Below, piece after piece: positions 1-11,800 of a stretch of 48,966 bases of DNA. Source of the stretch: Seison nebaliae (taxonomy: Eukaryota > Rotifera > Pararotatoria > Seisonacea > Seisonidae); assembly GCA_023231475.1 (NCBI GenBank), contig JALJEE010002193.1, forward strand, positions 1 to 48,966, in the 5' to 3' direction. Under the pieces are notes generated by a model. The model searched no databases and was not told the origin of the DNA. It saw only the letters and a program-made list of their open reading frames with translations. How positions within the stretch are numbered: the first letter of the stretch is position 1; every line of letters starts with the position of its first letter. The translations under genes were made by a program, and so were the position numbers.

Positions 1-121
1 TTCATCCATGCCAATTGATCGTGAATCTCTTACCGTATTACACCACATGATCGATGATGGCAATGATCGTAATTTTTTTAATCTTTTTTCCAATTTATCC
101 CGTCGGGAATTTCAATAAATT

Positions 122-150
<29 letters not shown>
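1..150 (+). mobile_element. 3' end of a LINE (non-LTR retrotransposon)
   Basis: An open frame from base 2 to the stop at 115-117 encodes the last 38 residues of a protein containing MPIDRESLTVLHHMIDDG. This aligns with the C-terminus of the LINE on the minus strand near 47124 (LPINRDSLDQLRFLIDKEDG). The DNA is also alike: both copies have a run of about 15 bases, tttatcccg(a/t)cggga, at matching places. The copies differ by a one-base indel just before that run, so the last residues are read in different frames. A TAA-repeat and poly-A tail follows (about 118-155), as expected of a LINE 3' end. Only the tail lies inside the window; the rest is off the left edge. Confidence 0.6.
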
Positions 151-152
<2 letters not shown>

Positions 153-155
153 AAA

Positions 156-499
156 TAATTGAAAAGCATCTGAAATCTAAACAAAATTGAATGCCGTCAA
201 ATCTCGAGAGTCATAAATCGATGAATCACGTAAAAAATATTTTCTTCTCAAGTTGAAGTATGAAAGATTTCTTCTTCATCTTCTATTGTGGTTTCTATGA
301 TATTCGAATAAATCGATGGAATTCTTAGATAATGATAAACCGATTATAATCGAAGCACTAATATTACAATTTAAAATATTTATTGGATTAATGAAAAAGA
401 AAGAGAAAAATTTAATTAAATTAATAATTAACTTTTCTTAATTTATCTTTGGGAAGAATAAATTTGTACTTATTAATGGATTCATTATTAAAAACTTCA
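156..499. other. AT-rich spacer, nothing recognised
   Basis: About 340 bases between the LINE tail and the pol-like frame. I see no convincing frame, RNA gene or terminal repeat. It may include the decayed 3' flank of the neighbouring element. Confidence 0.4.
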
Positions 500-2287
500 T
501 TAATCTGACACAGTTGGCACTATAGTAAAATCATATTTTTTCCATTTTTCTTTCCAAAATTTTTCATTTACCGGTTTTTTCAAATAGACTTGGGCTGCTT
601 TCGACAGTCTTAAATAAAAACGTTTCGTATAAACAGAGAAATAATCCATCGCTGCTAATGCAGCTAACATCGTCCTTTCGAAAACCACATGGTCTACGAA
701 CTGAATCCCTTGAAAATCTTCCTCCTCATTCTTCATCGGTCGACTGAAATATCCGACGACAATTTGTGGGGTCCGTTGTTGAGTCAATGTCGCTATAAGT
801 ACTGATTGGACAGCGCCAACATATGGTGTTAAGAAAAATGTCACTTTATCATTCGGATAATGTAAGGCGCGTGCCATTTTGATTGATTTTTTTATTTTAT
901 GGAAATCTTCATCCACTTCTTCTGTCCAATCGGGAAACTGCGCTGATTTAATATGTTTATATAATGATGCGGTTAAAGAAGAAAGATCTGGAATGAAATC
1001 TTTATTCTTCTCGACTAATTCCAAAAAAAATTGAGTCTCTATTTTAGATTTTGGAATTGGAAAATTATCTATTATTTTCTTATTCTCAGGAGTTATGTGC
1101 CATCCGTTCCATGTGAAAAGGAAATCTTTAAAAATTATTTTTCTACGGAAAAATTGAGATTTTTGACAATCTATTGTAAAACCGTTATTTATTAAACATT
1201 CTAATACTTGCTTTAATTCAATTTGATGGCAGTTGATATTTCGAGTACATATAAGTATGGAATCTGTATATTGAATACAAGGAGTTGGGTAGAAGTTAAG
1301 ATGTCTATAACGAATTGTGTTAGCATTCAATCCATAAGGTAATTTTCGAAATTGAAATAAACCGCGCCAAGTTTTAAATGCGGTTATCTTTCTGTCCCCT
1401 TCTCTTATGGGAAGTTTGTGATATTTGTCGATGAAGATTAAAGAGAAGAATATCGCACCAGGGAAATATAGGAGATGCTCTTTCAAATCTGTCGTTGATA
1501 TTTCAGCCGGTTCGATGAAACGATTAATTTGACTATAGTCCACAACGACTCTTAATTTTCCATTTTTTTCTTTTTCAACTTTTAGAGGAGATGCCCATCC
1601 ACTAGTGCTCGTCTCAATGACTCCAGCCAATAACATATTATCGATCATTTCATTCACTTCATTTCTCCACTTTTCAGGAATGCATTTCGCTGGAAACTTG
1701 ATCGGCAGTATATCAGCACATATTTCTATTGTGATCTGAGCTTTCAATCCTTTATCAATCTGGTTCAACTCTTTCAAATTCTTCCCAACATCCTCCAATT
1801 CTTTCTTTATATTCTTTTCTTTTATGTTACATATTGAATTGATATCAAGTAAATCTGTCAGTTTTACGAATTTACGATCTTTTATAAATAATTCTCGAGA
1901 CTCGTAATCGGCAAACAGTCCAAAAGCATTCATTAAATCTACACCAAAAACATCATTGTGGTAGTCAAAAACTTCCAAATTCTTGTGCGATATTGAAATT
2001 GAATGCGTCAATTTTTTATTTCCAATTTCTAAATCGACCATTCCAGCCTCATTTACATGAACTGCACCAGCATCAGGAAGTAAAAGCATTCGATAATTCA
2101 GCATATGGAAGGAAATGTTCAGTGCTTTTGCAAGTCTCTGTGTTATAAAAGATAAAGCACTTGGATAATTTTCTATTACAATTTTTTCTCCGTTTATTTT
2201 CATTTCGAAGAAAAGTTTTGTTCCAATTTTCGTCTTAGATGGAGAATAATTGGTTTGTTCACAATTTCTGGGTTCCGTTGCAAACAT
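500..2287 (-). mobile_element. Ty3/gypsy-type LTR-retrotransposon pol remnant (fossil)
   Basis: One open frame of 595 codons. From the N-terminus it shows a retropepsin-like stretch (FGVDLMNAFGLFADYE, about residues 113-128), then reverse-transcriptase blocks (LRVVVDYSQINRFIEP and FQFRKLPYGL) and a C-terminal RNase H-like part. The order protease-RT-RNase H is that of Ty3/gypsy. No gag, integrase or LTR is recognisable alongside. The frame is uninterrupted, but at least one essential catalytic signature has decayed and the 3' half of pol is missing, so it is a broken copy with few visible breaks. An open frame with a lost active site could mean a fairly young fossil or a host-adopted protein. 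Age cannot be set without terminal repeats. Confidence 0.75.
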
Positions 2288-2643
2288 CTTGTTATCTAAA
2301 AGTTAGTTAATAATGTGACAAACCTTTCCTTTGTTACTTTAATAATTTTTAATAAAATTAAAATTTTTAAACATAAATTTTTCAATATCGGTTTATAGGA
2401 AAGGGAAATTCTACGAAATATAGGAAGTTAATGATTTATCACATTATCTCTCGTCCTTCTCTTACTCCTTCTTTGTTGCACGATGAGATTAATTACATTG
2501 TCTGACCTTTAACTTAATAAATCTACTTGTCAGTTATGTGAACTCACCGATTGTTTTAAAGCTACCCTATCTCCATTGATGTTTTTAGAGAAGAATTAAG
2601 TATATATGAGGAGAAAGGGAAAGAAGGGGATAAATATGACATG
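2288..2643. other. Spacer between pol remnant and chitin-binding gene
   Basis: AT-rich, with no supported gene. It should hold the 3' UTR end of the minus-strand chitin-binding gene: TTTATT at 2644-2649 is an AATAAA polyadenylation signal read on the minus strand. Confidence 0.4.
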
Positions 2644-2691
2644 TTTATTGGGAGACGGAACGGATTTACAATAATTTAATCAATAAATATC

Positions 2692-3717
2692 TTATCTCGA
2701 TTGTTCCGATTGGAAGTTGTTGTGGAAAGAAATTAGACTGGGATCTAAACGGACCGAATTCTCATTATCGGATTCGCTAAGAAACTTGGAGTTGGACCTT
2801 GAAAAGTCTTTGGTCGTCTCATAAAAATTATTGGTATTGGGCTGATATGTCGCTGTAGTTGTTGTCGTTATTGTTGTAACATCTCTCATTAACATCGAAG
2901 ATGTTATGACATTAGTCGATTGTTGAACCTCTTTATTATTCAGGGAAATATTATCATACGTATTATATTGATTCTGGTTATTGTTGTTGTTGTTATTGTT
3001 ATTGTCGATAGTGGAAGAATTGAGTCGATTTCTACGATTCTTAACAAACGTTTTCACTGAATCGAACGCATATTGAGATTGATGTGAAGGAGAATTATAT
3101 TTATCTGATTCATAAAATTGTTGATGTTGTTGTTTTTGTTGTTGTTGTTGTGGCTCGTGTTGTTGAGGAATATAATTATTTTCATAACAAATAGATTTAT
3201 GAAGTGAATTGAGTCGATTAACACAATTGGGTGGATGATTAATGGCGATTGGAACATAAGGGAATTTATTCGTTTTATTTGAGAGATTGTGAGCATCAAG
3301 ATAAAATTCACTTTTCAATAATGTCGAATTTTCCGAACTGTTCATCGTATATTGATCGAGAATATTGTCACGTTGTCCTGGACTAATCGATTGATTGAGA
3401 TATCTATTGGAACTATTCAAATTGACAACAGAAGAACGATTCATTATTGGAGTCAATGATGGATGAATGATACAATGTGATAGATATCGATCATTTCCTT
3501 CACTACTTTCTGATGATGATAAGGAAGATGACGAAGTAGGTATGGAAAACATAAGATCATCTAATCCAATTGTATCATCTGTTATGGGTTGATTATTCGA
3601 ATCATTATTACTATGAGGATCATATGGATGATTTCTAAATAAATGATTATGAAGTTTCTGTTGAAATTGTCTTTCTTCTTGCTCTTTCGAATTTAATCGA
3701 TATCCATTATTTCTCAC

Positions 3718-3755
<38 letters not shown>

Positions 3756-5035
3756 CAGATGGACGAGAAAAATAATCATTAAATTGATTTGGTTTCTTTC
3801 CATTATTTTCCCAATTTCCAATAATATCTCGATGAGTAAATGAGATTTCTGAATGTTTTCTCCTTTGAACAATTCGTCTGATATACCAAATGATTACGAC
3901 TGAAATGATGACGAAGAATATCGTAACAATTGGAGTGACGATAAGTAGAAGAATCATATTTTTCGGATCCGAATATAAATTCTCAAATTGATAAGTTCCT
4001 TTCCAATTGTTTGCCGATTCATTCTTCACGGTCGATATCGACGATACCGTTTGAAATGATAATGAATTATTCTTCTTCCATTTGTTTGACAATAAATGTG
4101 CAAGTGATGTCGATGTGAAACGACGATTAATTTCATGACGAATTCTTTCCGCCAAATTTAATTTCCTCAGTTCAACATTTAACTTTTCTGCCACTTCATC
4201 TTTAGCCAATTGGTCAATTAATAAAACTGATCGTTCAGTTGTCGTTCCATCATCCTCTCCAAAATGATGATAAATATTATTCGTTTCTTTTGATGCAATC
4301 AAATTATTTTCATGTTCATCCGTCATCTCCTCCATATGATCATCATCATTATCGTCATTCAGATAAAGATAATCATTCGCAACATTACTCCCATCATTAT
4401 CGTCGATGATATACATATCATTGTCTTCAAATGTCTGTTTGGTTTCCTGAAACGCACAAAATTAAAATTCCCGAAATATTCGAAAAACTCTCAACTTTTT
4501 CTTCTTGTTCAATTCGTTCCAGACGTTTCCGCTCTTCCAATTCATGGACCTTCTGAAGCGTTTCCAATTCTTTCAGAAGTAAATCAATACCGTTTTGGAA
4601 TGGAAAAGAAATTAAACCAGTTAAACTGATATCGCATTTATGAGTGTTCTCCGGGAAATCACATTTTCTTGACACCGGATCCCACAAAGTGCCGATTGCG
4701 CATGTTTTAATGAAAGTCCTCTCGTTGTGACATACGATGAAGTGTGCACACTCACCCTTTATATAGTAGTCACCGTTTGTTTGGTTATTACAGAACTTCT
4801 CATATTTCACATATAATCGATCGGTACCTGGAAAGGAGGGAACGGAAAAATTTGAAAATTTGAAAAGAAATTTTCCCCTGAAAAATTCTTAACTGGAAGC
4901 TGAGAATTTCTTTAGAATTGGAATCTCTTCCATCATATAATCGATATCGCCGACCGTAATAAAATCCATGTTATCAATTCCCATGGAATAAGGAGAAAAA
5001 ATGAGAATAACTAGAATTGGCCACCAGCCTCCCAT
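2692..5035 (-). CDS. Single-pass membrane protein with one chitin-binding (CBM14) domain
   Basis: Exons 5035-4894, 4827-4496 and 4446-2692 join in frame to 742 residues; introns are 66 and 49 nt. The N-terminus (MGGWWPILVILIFSPYSMG) is a signal peptide. Exon 2 holds a peritrophin-A/CBM14 domain with all six cysteines (from FCNNQTNGDYY to NTHKC), which in arthropods binds chitin. A charged stretch rich in Glu and Lys follows, then an acidic ectodomain. A transmembrane helix lies at about 321-346 (MILLLIVTPIVTIFFVIISV) with a basic stop-transfer IRRIVQRRKH. The tail of about 390 residues is disordered, rich in Asn, Ser and Gln, with poly-Gln from 3719-3753. The layout suggests a cell-surface protein touching cuticle or a chitinous matrix, with the tail in the cytoplasm; this role is inferred. 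I know no named family with exactly this layout. Confidence 0.8.
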
Positions 5036-5885
5036 CAAAATTTTCTACAACAAATATAAAAAGTTCAAATTGACATTATTGACATTCAGAAAAGATCTGA
5101 AATTATCTCAACAAATTATTAATTTCCTTAATTCTTTAAATTTAATTTACGAAGAAAATTCATCTTCTGGATAAGAAGTTTTTGGATAAATTAATATTAC
5201 TGGACAGTAACGATGAATAATAATGGAATTGTTTATTAAATTTGTTTGTTTGACAACAATAAGTTTTCCCCAAGACATTTGAACAGATTCATCTCGCCAA
5301 ATAGAGATATGGCGAGGAAATGGTATCTCTCTTATCAGAGGAGAGAAGAAAACAATGGAAATATTCAACTATTTCATTTCTTTTCTTATTTTCCATAAGA
5401 AGATCAACCTTGATGCGATAATCCTTCTCAAATAGGATGAGAAGAAGAGAACGTGAGTTCAAGATATTTTTAAATTTTCTTATCAATAAATCTCGAGTTG
5501 ATGAATAGTTACTTTTGATTCTTCTTCTCGTCGGAAGAGACGATATGTCTGATCGCGACGAACCAAACAAAATGATAAAGGAGGTAAGAAGAAGGATGAA
5601 CTGTGATGTTATCTCAACTTTCAATAGTTGACGGTGAAAGTCGAACAGTAACTCTTCGACTAATAAGTCTTCCATTGAAACACAGATGGATTGAATGAGA
5701 AGCAAAGGTATTGGATGAGGCTACTTGTCGATGACGATTAAATTAATTTGACTTTTTCCCATTTTCACTCGTCGCAACTGACGATTTCATTCCTCTTCTT
5801 CTTCATTGAAATGACGTGAATGAGATGGGGAGGGAGGAGAAGAAGAAGAAGAAGGAGGAGGAGTAATGAATAACGATAGACTTAC
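5036..5885 (-). other. Probable 5' UTR intron of the chitin-binding gene
   Basis: Read on the minus strand, an acceptor (ttgttgtag) lies just upstream of the start codon at about 5045. A perfect donor, AG followed by GTAAGT, lies at 5881-5886. This implies a long intron of about 840 bases in the 5' UTR. Short frames inside it (for example 5289-5705) lack coding character. Confidence 0.45.
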
Positions 5886-5970
5886 CTGCGAACTTGATTC
5901 ATTCGATTCTGTTCTAATAATCACATATCAGATTCTGTCCTTTCATCTCTAATCTTATTTACATTTACCA
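5886..5970 (-). promoter_or_regulatory. Probable 5' UTR exon and promoter of the chitin-binding gene
   Basis: Sequence ahead of the GTAAGT donor at 5881-5886 on the minus strand. A TATA-like run (tatatata, about 5988-5995) lies roughly 20-30 bases further upstream. The exact start is not visible. Confidence 0.3.
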
Positions 5971-5995
5971 ACATATGGATCAGAGCCATATATAT

Positions 5996-7852
5996 ATCAC
6001 CCAAAACCACATTTATTATCTAGTAGACCTGCTTTAATCATATGATTATTATTAGTCTCATCCTCATTATTTTCATTCTTATTCTGTTTCTCAAATAGAA
6101 ACTTCGAATTTTCGAACGATTATCATTTTCCTTTTTCATCGTTCCCAATGGTATTCGATCCATCCAGTTAAATCCATCAATTCACACCATCATCATATTG
6201 ATGGGAGGAATACTAAACAGTTATCACATTTTATATGATCAAAACGAGAATTATTCTTCTGGTTATTTAGTGGAAGATGATCCATAATTTCTTTCAATCG
6301 TTACACATTCATTTTCCATAATATTTACCATTCACTTATCTTGTCTGCAACCATTCCTCTCATCACATCTCTTTCTTATCTAACATTCTTCTTTGAATCA
6401 TTATAGTGTATCACTTCCATTAGGATTAGACGATGGATCATGACTGTCTTATATTTGGTATCATATTTATTTATTATCTCCCACTCCACTTCACATATCT
6501 CATCATTTGTGTCTTCTCTCATTTTTCAATAATTGACACCCAAAATTGTTTGGTGGATAATTGTTTAAGAGAAACTTATCTTTCTAAAAAAAAATTATTA
6601 GTACTGAACTAAGTTCAGTACTCATACTCGTTTCATAGCGATTGTTCAGTTATGGTAGTGAATGATATAAAGTGGATCTGTTTTGAATGAGACAATTGGA
6701 AAAGGAATGACGAGGAAGAAAATTTACTGATGGAGCGAAATATGCGTTCTATGAATTATAAAAGTATCAAATCGATTGAAAACTATTATGATCTTCCTCC
6801 GTTCATCTGAAAAGTGTTTATTGAATTTTTGAGAAGGGAAACATTCTCCCACTTTCTCTCAAACTACAAACCGTTTTTTTCGGTAACCTGAAATTGTCTA
6901 ATAAAATCTTATCGAACATAAAGAAGATGGATAACGATATATGATGGGAGAGTGATAGGAATGAAGGAATTGACGGAAATGACCATCTCATTCTGAAGTC
7001 TATCCCAACAAGTAATCGGGACGTTTTCTATACAATTCTTCTTCATACAAAAGATTATGATGGTGATGATGATGATGATGGAAATAAAGCGGATAATGGT
7101 AGTAAGGGATGATGGAGAGAAGTGAAGCGGAAGGGAAATTAAAAAAGAATACTTTTTCTTATTGGGATCACGATGACACTATATGATAGTATCATTTGTC
7201 AGTGGAAAATGGAAGAAAATTGTGGAAAAGCGTTGGACGATGATGACGACAACAATGTTGATGATAATATTACTTTTTATTTCAAGAAAAAGATTTTGTT
7301 GTCAGTCTCAATTAATTCGGAAAAAATGGAAATCTTTCCCGATATCTTAATACTTCAATTGGTGGATGAATGATGAATGAACGTCGAAAGACAATACTCG
7401 ACATTTACCTGTCGATTGTTTCACGGAAGTGATGACTCCTTTCTAATGACGATTTTGGTGTTTTCGAGGAATTTAGTTACTGAATCACTTTCGGAAATAT
7501 CATAAATGAATAAATTATATTTTCAAATTATTTATCGTTTATTAATCATTATTTAATTAATTGACATATTTTAATGATATTTAAATGGAAATGAAATTTG
7601 AAGAGAATTCTCCTCCCGATTTGAAGAAGGAAAAAGAATGGGAAAATTTTAATTGTATATCAAAATAAAAATTGTAAAATAGAAATTATGTATTCCGTTT
7701 TGAGATGATAATAATAATGATGAAAATAATGAAGATATATTTTTACAAAATGGAAACAGGAAAGAATATGTTGTGAATGTTTGACATATATTTGTTGGAT
7801 GATAATCTGTTCAACTGGAGAATAAAAAGTATAAGAATCAGAAAGATCGTTA
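5996..7852. other. Intergenic spacer
   Basis: About 1.85 kb without a supported gene. It holds a perfect 11-base inverted repeat at 6600-6622 and a short (gat)n run near 7064-7080. A 66-codon frame at 7173-7373 has no coding character I trust. Confidence 0.4.
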
Positions 7853-8761
7853 TTAACGTGGTAACGGTAAGTGGACGACTTCCAACATCCACGGATTCAA
7901 ACCGGCAATCGCATTATTGACGGCTTCCATTGAAATATAGAAATTGAGGGGAACATCTTCAATCACATGTTCTGGGGGAATGTTGTGGAGTGAGTGACAT
8001 TGAGAATTCTCTCCGCTTCCATTCGAAATGTTCAAATCGTTGTTGATGGTAATGGAGTGAACATTCATCTCTTCATCGTCACTAAGAATTTCGTGCCGGT
8101 TTGTAGTATTAATGTGGTTGTTATCTGTTGAAAGTTTATTTTTATCAGCTGGACTGGTTTGGAGGAGAGATTCGGGAGATATATCCAAATGAGTCGGATT
8201 AAGAATATTTTGAATGGTAGTCGGAGAAATGTAGTGATCGTTTGTTGAAGACAAAAACTGGTCTTTAGAACGCTCGTCAACGAACGGATAATTTTCAAAT
8301 GAATTATTTATGTCACTCTCCCAAGGACTGGGCATCATATCAATGGATGGTGCAATCATCTTACTTCCATGAGCATTCTCGAAAACATGACCGAACATTC
8401 CATCTTGTTCCATCATCAACGAGTTCTCATACGAATCATTCTGTCCATCTTCTCCAAGGAGAGACATTCCATTGAGAGACAACAAACTTCGACCTACATC
8501 AACCGTCTCACATTCTAACATTTCCATTCGATGATCATGAGCTGATTTTGGTGGATTGTGAATATTTGAATTTAATGTCACATTTTCATTATTCTCCTTC
8601 GTACAATTATTCATTACTTCATTCTCCAAAATATTATTTTTATATATATTCATTTTATTTTCAATTGAATCCTCCTTCTTTTTCTCATTACCATTATTCG
8701 TATGAGCATCATTATTTTCATTATTTTCTTTGTTGTTCTCATTTTTATCATCACTCTTCCA

Positions 8762-8827
<66 letters not shown>

Positions 8828-11800
8828 TTCATTATTTTCATTATTTTTGTTGTTGTTGTTCTCATTATTGATATTATACGTTGGAATATTAGATAATGGG
8901 ATAATTTTGAAAGGAATATTTTTTTCTTTATCAATTAACATCTGATTCACTAAGGAATCCTGAAGAACTTTCAATCCAAAATTGTAATCTCCTTCAACTG
9001 ATGTGGCAGATACACATATCTGATGCAACGAATCATTCTCGTAGTGTAATCGATATCGTTTCTTTTCAATTATTAAATCTGACCAACTTCCTACATACTC
9101 ATACATTTGACTCAATGTTATTGGCACAATATTCATATAAAGCATATCATTTATCTATCAAAAGAAGAAAAAGAAGAGAAATTATTTGAAATAAAATTAA
9201 TTGGAAATAACATATGCATAAAATCGTTTATGAATCGACTTATTATAGAAATTGCTCGAACTTGTACATAATGCGAATATATGAATACTATGAGGCAATT
9301 TGGTTAATTCGAGTAATTTACCCAGATATTCTGGATGTACAGCATTCACCTATTTAAAAAGAGAATATGAAAATTAATAATAAAATTTACAAACATCATG
9401 AAGAATTATCATAATGGGCATTTCTTTGAAATGTGACGACCATCGATGAAGGAACAGGAAACGAATTGAATCAAACGCCATTCGTTCCGATTCGAATTGT
9501 GGAACGGTATTATTCGGAAATAATTCCTGCACGAGAGATAATAAAAGAAGATGAGTAAAAATCGATCAAACTTCGAATATTTGAGAGAATAATTTTTGTT
9601 CACTTCCTGATTCGATGTCGATGATTTTGGGAACTTCGTTCACATTTGCCGTATCTAACCAAAAATCGATAAGACTGTTCGTAACAGCGATACGATCATA
9701 TTCGTTCACGGAACATAACAATGAGAATGATGCTTTATCTTCCGTATGTTTATCTCTCACCGTTTCCATTAGATGAATACACAACTCTCGTCTCAACGAC
9801 GATGCGACGTGCCGATAATTTCGAGTTTTGAAATTACTCACGAAAACTTCGAGTAGAAATCGTAGAGCTTCCGTCGTCAACGGATATGAATAAGGAAATT
9901 TATTCACAAATTTATTTATCATATTATGATGCTTTTCTTTGAGTAGTCGCTCTTCTTTCAAACGATGCCATCGTTTGATGGTTGAGCGAGTGGGTGTGGC
10001 CTTTACATAATTTAACCTCTCCTGCGTAAGAATTGACCGCTGAGTATGATAATTATTATCTGTCAGATCTTCCATCGTCGGATGGTCATCATCATTATTA
10101 TGATTATTATTATCATGGTTATTATCATCATGATTATCATCATCATGATTATTATCATCATGGTTATTATCATCATGGTTATCATCATCATGATTATTAT
10201 CATCCTTTTCATTTGGAGAGAATTTTGTATTTGACGATTTCCTTCTTGTCCATTTCTCTGAACATTTTTTCCTATGTTTCTTCACCGAATTATATTCCTT
10301 ATTTTTCACCGATGATTTTCTCTTTAATTCTTTCTTCAATTTCACATTTTCTTTTTTTTTCATTTTCAAATTTTTTTCTTTCTCCGATTTCTTCAATGTC
10401 GAATTCAACCGTTTCCTTTTACCAACATCACACATTTGAGCTGTATTTAATAAATGAGTGATTCCTTTCGATGATAAACGTTTCACTCGATTACTTCTTC
10501 GGAGTGGTACCGTATCCTCCGTCGTATTCTCATTGACGAGAGAAGTATCGAGAGAATAATGAGGAGAATAAACATCAGTTTCATGAATAACTAATCGTTT
10601 TCCATTATTTAAGAGTAGTTCTAATTCATTCTGTGGTCCATCATCCAAATTCTTCATTTCCGAGTTGATGTTCTCATTATCTAAATATGTTTCGTCTAAA
10701 TCCAAATTGGCAATCTCATTCATCTCATTCATTTCATTCGATCTTTCTGATATGGGAGGAAAGAGAATATCTTCCTCAGTTAATGATTGGATTTCATTTA
10801 GAATCGTATCATCTGAGAATTTATCTCCTCCTTCACAACCATCATTGATTCGATCAACTTCTTTTAACAGGTCTTCTAATTCCTTATCTGGTAGATCATA
10901 ATCATAAAAAAATTCATCGAAATTAATAAATCTGTCAAAACTCAATTTATCTTCTTCAGTCACATTCTCTCCTTCATCTAATGGAAAAATTAAATTTGTA
11001 AAATTTTTATGTTCTTCATTAATCGAATCAGTCATGGAATCGATATAATTATTTAAATTATCAACATTCAATTCTTTATTCAAATCAATATTATCATCCA
11101 TATTCAACTCTTTCCTCTCGTCAACATTCAAAACGTTATTTGTCTCAACAGTACATTTGATATGAGATATTGATTTACAATTAATGTCTGATTCTTCTTC
11201 TCCTATGATGGAGGGTAAGTGATGATTCGATACTTCTCCATTATCTGATTCATTCTTTGAATTAGATCCAATTGCTAAATATAAATTATTCGTCTCATCA
11301 ACAATCAATTTATTCGAAATTTCTTCGTCATTATTTCTATTATCTTCTTCTACAACATCATCTTCCACATTTATCGACATATCAATATGTAACGGTTTAT
11401 TTGAATCATCGTTACAATCCATTTCAAAGACTGTAACATTCGACTCATCATTTATCTTATTTTCCAAATTCTCTTCTACAATTCTTTCACTACCATTTTC
11501 CTTCCTAATAACGTTATTGTCACTTCCAATTTTAAGGTCATTTCCGTCAATTTCATCATTCACAATTTCCTTATTCAGAATATTACCGTCCATATCATTC
11601 TTATCCATTTGATTATCACCAACAGGTTCAATAATGATTTCACAATCAGTAGTTTTCGTTAACTGACAATCGACAACTTTCTCTTTTTCCAACGAAACAA
11701 TTACCAGATCCTCATTCTCCAAAATCGCATCATCAATTATTTTCTCTTCCGCTATTTGATCATCGCCAACTGAATTATCTCCATTCTGATCTTCGATTAG

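Noticed and set aside
5147-5705. Overlapping minus-strand frames
   Set aside because: They lie between a good donor (5881-5886) and an acceptor ahead of the chitin-binding gene, so they are probably intronic. No motif.
7173-7373. 66-codon plus-strand frame
   Set aside because: Passes through a (gat)-rich run; no splice partner, motif or polyadenylation signal nearby.
8548-8945. Several plus- and minus-strand frames of poly-Tyr, poly-Ile and poly-Leu
   Set aside because: They are other readings of the (ATT)n run in the ORC3-like gene and stop at its edges.
10033-10461. Plus-strand frame rich in His and Tyr
   Set aside because: It is the antisense of the D/N/H minisatellite and Lys-rich coding region, with no start context or motif.
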